From contig CM048746.1 in assembly GCA_026315105.1 (NCBI GenBank), positions 644,895,898 through 644,959,897 on the forward strand: a stretch of DNA of 64,000 nucleotides. The letters are read 5' to 3'. Of the stretch, positions 53,607 through 61,481 are shown piece by piece. The translations under genes and the position numbers were made by a program. Below the pieces are notes generated by a model. It did not search any database, was not told the DNA's origin, and was given only the letters and a program-made list of their open reading frames with translations. The DNA is from Locusta migratoria (Eukaryota; Arthropoda; Insecta; Orthoptera; Acrididae). The stretch's first letter is position 1, and every line of letters starts with the position of its first letter.

Positions 53607-54364
53607 CAAGACACAAATATAGAAGACAAGAAGTAGCGTCTACAGCAGTGTAATTTATTCTTCAAATTAACTGTGATAGAAATACTATGTAGTTCTGAAT
53701 AAAAATATAGTTTATCTATGGATCTGAACTCTACTTCGTTCCTTTTGCGTTCTCTAAAACCATAAACGACTCACGCTTCACCGTAATGCATTTATGAAAG
53801 TAATTAATTGTTCATAACTTAATTTTAAAGGACGTAGAGCACAAAAGTACAATACGACCTATACGTACGGTGTTGCCAACTTAACGGAAATAGTGTGTCA
53901 CGATTTTCACAGATTCAAAGCACTACAGTTGTGTATCCAGTGTTAATAATTGAGATCACTGGATCCGCCCGGGAGGCGCGGCTACGGGCCCGGGCGAGTA
54001 GCGCAGGCCCGCTGCACACCTCTGATCCCATGTCACATAAAATAGCATTTTTCAACTAACTGATTAAAGCCCGTTTTAAACGATCAACGAACTTCTATTA
54101 GAATGATAACAAGTTGCGTTAATGGCGGCCGTCAGTCGTTTGAACGGCTGCACTAGTATGATCGAGTATCGAAGCGCGATAATTATAGCGATAAAGAAAT
54201 AGGGTCAGTTCTATATTCGGTACTAGTGGGTTCACTACGCATGCGCGAGCTAGTAGTTGTCAGCTGCAGCCACCGATCCAGTTAGTCCGCCATTTTCCTT
54301 CGTATTTACGTATATTTTGCGTTATGTCGAAGTTTATGATCAGAATGTATTACAAAATGTAATA
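53607..54364. other. No gene recognised
   Basis: The GC-rich block 53955-54030 reads in reverse CAGAGGTGTGCAGCGGGC, another hAT-type terminus related to 35288. It has no visible partner. The rest is AT-rich, with a short frame at 54257-54442 that runs into the neighbouring DNA transposon and has no motif. Confidence 0.4.
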
Positions 54365-55085
54365 CCTAACGTCAACGTCACGTTAAGCTTTCTCGAGAAG
54401 ATTGTTTTGATTGATCGGTCGTCTGCTGACATCGGAAGTTAACCTATTTTCGTCAGGCGATTTTCATACTGTAGTCGACAATTACACGGTTTGCACGTAA
54501 ATTTGTCTTATTAATCTTTAGTTTATTATTATACTTTGGTTTAACGGTAAATTGCAAATGTTTCATGACGACTTAAATATTTATCTCAATTATTGTCCAC
54601 TGAAAAGCGAGGTCGTGCATCTGAAACCGAAAAATGGTTTATGTTTTGCAATATCGTAACGGGAAAGACTGAAGCCAATTGTTTATTTGAATAAGATTGT
54701 AATTTCATGATGCATTTTTCATTAAATAGCATTTTAAATGAACAAGTCAGTCCAAATGAAAGACAAAAATTCAGTTGTGCATGACGTTATTAACAATGTC
54801 AGTGGGTAAATCGTAGTAGATAAAGTAAAGAAGGTCTATTTACTCTTTTATAAATATTGCTTGATGTGTTCATAAGTTTATTTTTTTCGCTTGAAAATAG
54901 ATGTGAATGTTTTGAAATTTTGTTTCACTTCCCAGAACTTTACCACACTAAGTTGACCAAAAACATAGATTGCAAGGTTTTCTTTGGCCGTCAATAACAT
55001 TTAGCGTTGTTTCCTGAATTCCAATATTAAACTATAACTTCCTAAATAACAAATCGCCTGTTACAACCTCACTTTCAACTATGGG
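54365..55085 (-). mobile_element. Non-autonomous DNA transposon (AAGGCC family), copy 2, inverted and truncated
   Basis: Reverse complement of the interior of 15063-15989: AAGCTTTCTCGAGAAG (54384) matches 15848; CATGACGACTTAAATATTT (54564) matches the block near 15668; AATAACATTTAGCGTTG (54994) matches 15258; and AACCTCACTTTCAAC (55064) matches 15180. The outermost inverted repeats are missing or decayed on both sides, and divergence is clear. It shows that the family is dispersed. Confidence 0.75.
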
Positions 55086-55199
55086 TATTACTGTTCGATT
55101 ACGTTTATCGTCTAAACACGCTGCCACAAGGTCTTGCTTGAGTTTGTAGTTCAGGGCTAGTACGCTAGGAGCGCTTCAGTAGACTATTTTCTATCTTGT

Positions 55200-55673
55200 G
55201 CACCTTCGTTCATCGTTTAAAAAGGGCTTAATAGGATGATCAAGATACCTCTCCAGAAAGCAGCAATTGATAAAGAACTTTCAGTTATTCAATACATAGC
55301 ATTCAGAAACAACTTTAATCCAGAGATTGTCACTCAGTTGTATAAGAAATAAATTACGCCAAATGAAGACCAAACACACAAAGAAATCCACCAGCTAGAG
55401 AAGACAGAATACATAACACATCTAAATACATACCCGCCACATACTTCAGTAAAATATCCAACAAAACTAACGAAATTTTCGAAAACACCAGAATTAAATT
55501 TGCCTTTCACACTAATAACAATCTAAGAACAAAATTACACTTCACGTCCATCAGAAATTACCCATACTTAGAACCAGGTATTTATAAAATCACATGTGAC
55601 AGTTGTAACAGATTTTACAATTTTCGTATTACTTGATTTGTAATCGGAAGGAAATTCATTAATGTAATTCTTA
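55200..55673 (+). pseudogene. Penelope-like element: RT-endonuclease linker and start of GIY-YIG domain
   Basis: The plus strand reads MIKIPLQKAAIDKELSVIQY, then IAFRNNFNPEIVTQLYKK and a stop (55342), followed in other frames by NNLRTKLHFTS and PGIYKITCDSC (55572). P-G-I-Y-K-I-x-C-x-x-C is the opening of the GIY-YIG endonuclease of Penelope-like elements; the Y-I-G part reads FYNFRI and is degenerate. The sequence is cut by a MITE at 55674. Its tail resumes at 56709. Confidence 0.75.
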
Positions 55674-55752
55674 TACAGGGTGTTACAAAAAGGTACCGCC
55701 AAACTTTCAGGAAACATTCCTCACACACAAAGAAAGAAAATATGTTAGTGGA

Positions 55753-55954
55753 GCCGGCCGCGGTGGCCGAGGGGACTGAGGCGCTCCAGTCACGGTCTGC
55801 AGTGCCACTACGGTCGGGGGTTCGAATCCCCCCTCGGGCATGGATATTTGTGCCGTCCTTAGTCTTAAGTAGTTCATAAGTAGTTTGTAAGCTTAGGGAC
55901 TGATGACCCTGTAGTTAAGTCCCATAAGTTCTACAAACATTTGAACATTTTTTT
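55753..55954 (+). mobile_element. tRNA-derived SINE, copy 3 (left arm of the MITE)
   Basis: Head GCCGGCCGCGGTGGCCGAGG, B box GGTTCGAATCC, tail ACATTTGAACATTTTTTT. The target repeat is GTTAGTGGA (55744-55752) against GTTATGTGGA (55955-55964), that is, one base lost. The right MITE arm shows the empty site. Confidence 0.9.
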
Positions 55955-56457
55955 GTTATGTGGACATGTGCCCGGAAACGCTTAATTGCCATGTTAGAGC
56001 TCATTTTGGTATTTCTCTTTAAATGTAAATTGAAATAATTCGTGCAGACAATTGTCAAAACACCCAATTGTTTCGTTAGTATGTACTGTACTTCCTCGAT
56101 TCACCGCCAGTTGGCCCAATTGAAGGAAGGTAATGTTGAATTCAGTGCTTGTGTTGACATGCAACTCATTGCTCTACAGTACTAGCATCAAGCACATCAG
56201 TACGTAGCATCACCTGGTTAGTGTTCATCACGAAAGTGGTTTTGCAGTCAGTGCAATTTTTTACAAATGCGGTGTATCGAGGAAGTACAGTACATACTAA
56301 CGAAACAATTGGCTATTTTGAAAATTTTCTGCACGAATTATTTCAATTTACATTTAAAGAGAAATACTAAAATGAGCTTTAACATGGAAATTAAGCGTTC
56401 CCGGACACATGTCCACATAACATATTTTCTTTCTTTGTGTGTTAGAAATGTTGCCTG

Positions 56458-56662
56458 GCCGGCCGCGGTGGCCGAGCGTACTGCGGCGCTGCAGTCACGG
56501 TCTGCATAGCCACTACGGTCGGGGGTTCGAATCCCCCCCCCCCCTTGGGCATGGATATTTGTGCCGTCCTTAGTATTAGCTAGTTCATAAGTAGTTTGTA
56601 AGTTTAGGGACTTATGACTCCGTAGTTAAGTCCCTTAAGCTTTACAAACATTTGAACATTTG
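56458..56662 (+). mobile_element. tRNA-derived SINE, copy 4 (right arm of the MITE)
   Basis: Same family. It has a C run expanded to about 14 after the B box. A perfect 11-bp target repeat AATGTTGCCTG is at 56447-56457 and 56663-56673. The insertion site in the arm differs from copy 3, so the two arms were hit independently. Confidence 0.9.
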
Positions 56663-56708
56663 AATGTTGCCTGAAAGTTTGGCCGTACCTTTTTTGTAAC
56701 ACCCTGTA

Positions 56709-56790
56709 TACGCAGGCGCTTGATAATGACAAAATGTTGAAACAGCTGTAGCGCTATTTAATAAAGTTTAAGCCGTGATCTGTAACTTTC
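56709..56790 (+). mobile_element. Penelope-like element 3' tail
   Basis: Follows the MITE with CGCTTGATAATGACAAAATG and GAAACAGCTGTAGCGC, then TTTAATAAAG. The GATAATGAC...GAAAC layout recalls the ends of Penelope-like elements, which can encode hammerhead ribozymes. The border with the Gypsy remnant at about 56790 is approximate. Confidence 0.5.
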
Positions 56791-56799
56791 ATTACAATA

Positions 56800-56979
56800 T
56801 CTGCCTGAAGTCAAGGACCAGACGGACGGAATTGTCTTGTTTTTCTACTACCACCAGGGGAAGTTGCACGTTCGATAACGCCCTCTTCCTCCATTCTCTT
56901 TAATTCTTCCTTTACGGCTTCTAGATGAGCGGGAGGAATAGCGTACGTAGCCACAGCGAACTCTTTGTGAGGTTTTATT
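56800..56979 (-). pseudogene. Gypsy-4 reverse transcriptase, N-terminal part
   Basis: Shows IKPHKEFAVATYAIPPAHLE and LKRMEEEGVIERATSP, the RT entry motif ending in E-x-S/T-S-P. A one-base shift after that leads to VVVEKQDNSVRLVLDFRQ in the next frame, the K-K-x-G-x-x-R-x-C-x-D-Y-R equivalent. The palm is not present in the window. Confidence 0.75.
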
Positions 56980-56983
56980 TTAA

Positions 56984-57497
56984 CCTTTAGCCCGTACACG
57001 GTTTTTTTTTGGACCGGGGCGTCCCCTTTCTCCTCTCTCCCCTACTTTGCTCAGTGCGTACCAGCACTCCGTGCTCTTCAGTAGCCTCAAGGCCGTTGAA
57101 GAGAAAGCCGAGGTATGTCGTTTCTTCGTTGTGTACCTGTGTGAAGTTCTGTAATCAACTAATTGCTCTCTCCGCTCCCGGTCAAAAAGACCGAGGTGTA
57201 CGCGGGATGTATTTATTTTCCCCGGTCCAAAGTACCCCCTGTACGCTCAAGTATTGTGTTTCTCCTTTCACAGTCAACTGCAAGTCTGTAAAATTGGGAA
57301 AAATCAAAAAATCAAGTGCGTGAGAAAACGATTGGGGGGGGGGGTTGATGGGGAGGGAGGAGAACGAATAGTGCACTAAATGGATTTTAAGACAATTAGA
57401 TGGTAAAAATACCGAAAGACAGTGAAAGAAACGGCACACCGGTCGTAAAGACCGAGTGTTCGCTTTGTGTACCATAATGTGGTGTACCGGCTGAAGG
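56984..57497. mobile_element. piggyBac-like MITE
   Basis: Flanked by TTAA on both sides (56980-56983, 57498-57501), the target of piggyBac transposases. Termini CCTTTAGCCCGTACACGG and, in reverse, CCTTCAGCCGGTACACC are inverted repeats. The interior has repeated AAAGACCG motifs (57187, 57449). There is no transposase frame in 514 bp. Removing it with one TTAA restores the frame of the Gypsy-4 pol, which supports a clean insertion. Confidence 0.85.
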
Positions 57498-57501
57498 TTA
57501 A

Positions 57502-57755
57502 ATGAGTACAGGAGGTTCATGATTGCTCCAGTCTTCGGAAAGAACACTTCCGCGTTCTCCTTTAAAAGTTCGGCCAACTCGCACCTCTCAGGACCCGCAA
57601 TATTATGTTGACGTTGGACTACTTCGTCATTTGCATGGCAAATTTCCGTCACGAATAACGTATATTGTTCCGTTCAAATTGGGTACTTAATTGTTAAGCC
57701 CTGGTCTACTGGCCACATTCAGGCGCAAACATTCGGCCGTAATTTCAGCCCTAGC
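57502..57755 (-). pseudogene. Gypsy-4 pre-RT spacer
   Basis: The frame contains ICHANDEVVQRQHNIA and RCELAELLKENAEVFFPKTG, the L-x-x-L-L-x-x-x-x-x-V-F motif that precedes Gypsy RT. Excision of the TTAA-flanked MITE below 57502 rejoins it in frame with the RT entry at 56979. Confidence 0.7.
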
Positions 57756-58834
57756 CAGGACCGGCCCGTGCATATAGGCAAACTAGACACTTGGCTAGGG
57801 CGCTCGAATTTGTGGGGGCGGCAAACATGTCGTGCGCGATGAACCCTCGTCCGCTCGCGGTGCGGTTTTCTGTTGCGCTGCGGTTCAAGGAGCCGTGAAT
57901 TCCCGGTTACTACACATAGAGCAAAAGGCAGACAAGACGCAAGTCAGTGTTACATGCATTCTCTTTCACTCTTCAGAATTTCGCTAGCAAGCGTTTAATG
58001 AATAGACGTGTAGTAGTTTGCAACTAATCATCCTGTGATCGTAGCTAGCGATACTGCAGTAAATTCAATTGACGCTAGATTTCATCAAATTAACAACCTA
58101 AATCGTGTATTTGGGTCTCTGTGAAACATACCTAAAATACAGAATAAAACTTCCAAAGAATTCTTGAATAATTAATTTGGAAGAGTCTCTAACTCAAAGA
58201 GACTCTAAAGATATTGACACTACTGATCTATGCAATGAATTACAACAGAGTACCCAATAAATCAAGGCCACAGGACTTTCTGAGTTATATTTCTAAAAAA
58301 TGGACATGTAAATTGTACCTAATTTAGTTACTGCACTAAGAGTGTTCCTTAGTCTTCCCGTGTCTGTTTCCGGTGCTGAGCGCAGCTTCTCGAAATTAAA
58401 ACTATAAAAACATATCTGCGATCCACAATGACTCAAGGAAGAGTTTGTCAAGTGAACGAGAAACAGCAGACATAACTGATTTAAAGTAGAACATCTGAGA
58501 TTTTGCAAAAGCCAAGGCAAGAAAAATGAAATTTGTATGACTCTTTGTATAATGAAGCTTATAATTATATCAATTATTGTAAACTATCAATCAAGACATT
58601 TTTGAAAAACAAAATGTAAACACGATTAAAAAGTAACATTGTCGTTTAAAAGTGTATGGTGTGTCCCATTTTAATGGAGCAATATGTTTAACTAATGTAC
58701 GTGTTGTGATTATGTATTTGAATAAAAGAAGATGCAATGTGTATTTTACGTTGCTTCGTTGAGATTTTAATATATAAATGGGGCAGCATTAAAATAATTT
58801 GCCTAGGGTGCCGAATTTGTTCAGCCCGGCCCTG
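57756..58834 (+). mobile_element. hAT transposon remnant with C-terminal transposase domain
   Basis: Ends CAGGACCGGCCCG and, in reverse, CAGGGCCGGGC form short inverted repeats of hAT type. On the plus strand 58315-58400 encodes LPVSVSGAERSFSKLKL, the hallmark of the hAT dimerisation domain, preceded by a VTALRVFLS helix. Upstream, broken frames contain ESLTQRDSKDIDTTDLCNEL. The remainder of the transposase is deleted. The family resembles ZMYM1-like hAT transposases. The 8-bp flanks GCCCTAGC and GCCGTCTG do not match well. Confidence 0.75.
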
Positions 58835-58863
58835 GCCGTCTGCTGTGAGAACTGGATTGTGGC

Positions 58864-59054
58864 AAATGTTTGTATAGTCTATGGGACTTAACTACGGGGT
58901 TATCAGTCCCTAAACTTACAAACTACTTATGAACTACTTACGAACTAGGACGGCACAAATATCCATGCCCGAGGGGGGATTCGAACCCCCGACCGTAGTG
59001 ACCGTGCAGACCGTGACTGGAGCGCCTTAGCCTCCTCGGCCACCGCGGCCGGCC
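58864..59054 (-). mobile_element. tRNA-derived SINE, copy 5
   Basis: Reverse orientation with B box complement GGATTCGAACCCCCGACCG and head complement CCACCGCGGCCGGCC. The target repeat TGGATTGTGGC/TGGGTTGTGGC (one mismatch) is at 58853-58863 and 59055-59065. It interrupts the Gypsy-4 protease. Confidence 0.9.
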
Positions 59055-59065
59055 TGGGTTGTGGC

Positions 59066-59389
59066 CTTCCCTTCCTTGTTGAGTTCCCTAACCCCTATGT
59101 CGAGTACACCCTTATTCTCATTTAGGAAGTCCATTCCTAGCAGAGGCACAACGGTTAAACACAAGTCCCACTCATGACCCTGGCACTTCAGTGTGAAACG
59201 GGTTTGCGTCTGATTGTCGACTTGCTTCTCTAGCAGGGCCCCTTTCACTTTGGCTTTCTTTATCTTTAGAGTGGGCCAAGCGTGGTTCACCATACACCGA
59301 TGGAAAGCCGCTTCCGATATGACGGAAATCTGGCTCCCGCTATCAGTTATTCCGGTCAGCCCAATAGTTCCGATCATAACAGTGATCAT
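59066..59389 (-). pseudogene. Gypsy-4 protease
   Basis: ITDSGSQISVISEAAF carries the catalytic D-S-G; CLTVVPLLGMDFLNENKGVL is the end of the retropepsin fold (L-G-x-D-F). It is about 108 residues, a normal size. The frame runs on into the SINE and is therefore broken at 59065. Confidence 0.8.
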
Positions 59390-59983
59390 CGGATGTGTCT
59401 CAAGATAGGCTAAGGAAAGGGAAACCTACGTTTTTAGCGTTTGTCGATTTGGAGAAAGCTTTTGACAATGTCGACTGGAATACAGTATTCCAAATTCTGA
59501 AGGTGTCAGGGGTAAAATATAGGGAGAGAAGAGTTATATTCGACCTATACAAAAACCAGGCAGCAGTTATTAGAGTCGAAGGGCAAGAAATGGACGCAGA
59601 GGTTGGGAAGGGAGTGAGACAGGGTTGTAGCCTTTCCCCAATGTTGTACAATCTGTACATTGAGCAGGCAGTGAAGGAATGGAAGGAGAAATTTGGAGAG
59701 GGCATTAAAGTGCAGGGAGAAGAAATAAAAACTTTGCGGTTTGCTGATGACATAGTTATTCTGTCAGACATCTGAAAGAGCAACTGAATGGATTGGAGAG
59801 TGTCTTGAAAGGAAGATATAAGAAGAACATTAACTAAAGTAAAACGAAGGTGATGGAATGCAACGTCAAAAAATCAGGCGAAGCTGAAAGTATTAGATTA
59901 GGTAATGAGACAATAAAAGTAGTAGATGAATTTTGTTATTTGGGTAGCAAGATAACTTCTGATGGCCGAAGTAAAGAAAATAT
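59390..59983 (+). pseudogene. LINE reverse transcriptase fragment
   Basis: The open frame 59395-59775 holds TFLAFVDLEKAFDNVDWNTV (motif A, Asp), KGVRQGCSLSPMLYNLYIEQ (motif B) and LRFADDIVILSD (A-D-D). Further on, in another frame, come SKTKVMECNVKKSGEAES and FCYLGSKITSDGRSKENI, the Y-L-G-S-x-I-x-x-D-G motif. The endonuclease is missing (5' truncation), and the Gypsy-3 LTR cuts it at 59984. The tail at 31684-31953 is what would be expected downstream. Confidence 0.85.
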
Positions 59984-60438
59984 TGTGGTGTCGCACAAGT
60001 ACAAAGTGCGCGCCACCTACTTTCGCCGCGCGCCGCCATGCATGCACGGCGCGGCGTTCTCACGACGACAGCCACGAGCGCCCTCTGGGACAACGCCTCT
60101 CGTGGCCACCACTGAAGGACATCGTTCACTCCGACTTCGGACTGAGATAGCAACGAGTTAGGACCTTCGTAATCAGATAGGCACCAGTGAAGACTTTGCT
60201 ATCGTACAGGCACTAGGCAGGCCTCTAACAACTATGTATCAACATTCTGCAGTACTATGTAAAAGTTAAGTATTGTTACATTCTGTGCAATATATATCTT
60301 TCTAATTTACTCGAGTGTTTATAGTTTCTGGCTGCTCCCCTCCGTACCTGCACCAGCGTGTCGGTCTCATTCCACTCGGCCACCGACACCTACGACAAGG
60401 CTGGGACACAAAAGCGGCGACGAAGTCGGGACACAAAA
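59984..60438 (+). repeat. Gypsy-3 5' LTR and primer site
   Basis: Starts TGTGGTGTCGCACAAG. The end is set at 60438, where GGGACACAAAA gives way to TGGCGACGAGG, the likely primer site (60440-60450). Two copies of the GACACAAAAG-GGCGACGA unit occur at the end (60405 and 60429). A TATATATC run near 60292 could be a core promoter element. Confidence 0.75.
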
Positions 60439-60668
60439 GTGGCGACGAGGAGTGATAGAACCTTGGACCAGCCCGCTTACAGCAGCCAGACAGCAGCAGT
60501 CGGAGCACGCAGAAATTGCTCCCGCCCACCCACCCTTATTATAAGATTTTTGGGGGAACATATTCTGTTACGTATTTTGTGGACTTTTTTGTTGCAGAGC
60601 GTCCTCTTTCATATTGCATTTGTGTTTTGTACTAAGTTACTTGTATACGCGGCGCCTAATCGGTCAGC

Positions 60669-61481
60669 ATGGCCACTACCCCGAACCCAAACTTAATGGA
60701 AATTATTCAGTTACAGACGGCGCAAATTACCCAGCTTCTCCAGGCCGTGTCGCAGTTGACGACACAGGCTGCTCACCAACAACAACAGTCGCCACATCAG
60801 CAGCCCACACCTGCCGCCGCACCGCTTCCGACGTTCCGCCAGTACAACGAACGTGAGGAAGAATGGAGCGACTATTTCGCACAGTTTCAAGAACTCGTCG
60901 CGGCTCATCAAATTACAGGTCAGAGAGTGAAGAACCTTTTCTTATCGATTGTGGGCCCCCAGACTTTCGTACTATTGCAAAAACTTTTCCCTCTCGCATC
61001 TCCTCGTGATGTAGACTTTGAACAAATTGTAGATGCACTGAATGCTCATTATGAGAGAAAAGTTCTTGTAGCCGCTGCACGATACCGATTTTTCAGACTT
61101 AAAAAATTACCGCAGCAGTCACACCAAGAGTGGATTACGGAATTGAAGGGCTTAACCCGCCAATGTAAATTTACTTGCTCTTGTGGACTTTCTTATAGTG
61201 ACGTTATGTTAAGAGATGCGATTACGCAGAACATTCAGGACCCCAGAATTAGAGCAGCAATTCTGAAACAGTCTGACCCCTCATTAGACAGTGTACTGCA
61301 GCTTATAGAAGCGCATGATACTTTTGACTTAGCAGATGTAGAAATGCAAAGCCACAGTGTAAATTCAGTGCGCCGCAACGGACGCTTTCCTAGCCGTAGT
61401 TCTCAGTATAGCACTAGTGATTCTTATTTTTGCACCGGCCGTGCTGAACAGACAGTGAACAGTAGCCATTTTTGGACTTGA
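60669..61481 (+). CDS. Gypsy-3 gag (capsid), truncated at its C-terminus
   Basis: 270 codons. The N-terminus is followed by a Gln/Ala-rich stretch (QAAHQQQQSPHQQP) and then FRQYNEREEEWSDYFAQFQE, VKNLFLSIVGPQTFVLLQKL, VDALNAHYERKVLVAAARYR and MLRDAITQNIQDPRIRAAIL, the capsid helices of Gypsy gag (W-x-x-Y-x-x-x-F and C-G-L-x-x-x-x-x-x-D motifs). No zinc knuckle follows; the frame ends a few codons after FPSRSSQYS. The pol frame overlaps its last 23 bases. The start is the first ATG after the leader, 230 bases from the LTR. Confidence 0.88.
   Translation: MATTPNPNLMEIIQLQTAQITQLLQAVSQLTTQAAHQQQQSPHQQPTPAAAPLPTFRQYNEREEEWSDYFAQFQELVAAHQITGQRVKNLFLSIVGPQTFVLLQKLFPLASPRDVDFEQIVDALNAHYERKVLVAAARYRFFRLKKLPQQSHQEWITELKGLTRQCKFTCSCGLSYSDVMLRDAITQNIQDPRIRAAILKQSDPSLDSVLQLIEAHDTFDLADVEMQSHSVNSVRRNGRFPSRSSQYSTSDSYFCTGRAEQTVNSSHFWT

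Larger units (their letters stand above)
55676..56706. mobile_element. Palindromic mariner-type MITE with a SINE in each arm
   Basis: Ends CAGGGTGTTACAAAAAGGTA and its complement; TA flanks at 55674-55675 and 56707-56708, as for Tc1/mariner insertions. After removing the two SINEs, the left arm (to about 56100) and right arm (from about 56267) are reverse complements, with a roughly 165-bp unique centre. No transposase frame is present. It interrupts a Penelope-like element. Confidence 0.88.
56791..59389 (-). mobile_element. Decayed Ty3/Gypsy fragment (Gypsy-4) hosting three insertions
   Basis: The minus strand keeps a protease (59389-59066), a spacer (to about 57502) and the start of the RT (56979-56800), in collinear order. 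It is interrupted by a SINE (58864-59054), an hAT remnant (57756-58834) and a piggyBac-like MITE (56984-57497). Neither LTR is in view: the Penelope tail cuts it below 56800 and a LINE fragment cuts it above 59389. Confidence 0.75.

Noticed and set aside
55753..55850. Functional tRNA gene
   Set aside because: A and B boxes are clear, but the cloverleaf stems do not close at the acceptor and the same head occurs in five SINE copies with target repeats.
59395..59775. Host reverse transcriptase or telomerase gene
   Set aside because: The motifs are those of a LINE RT, and the piece is cut by other elements on both sides.
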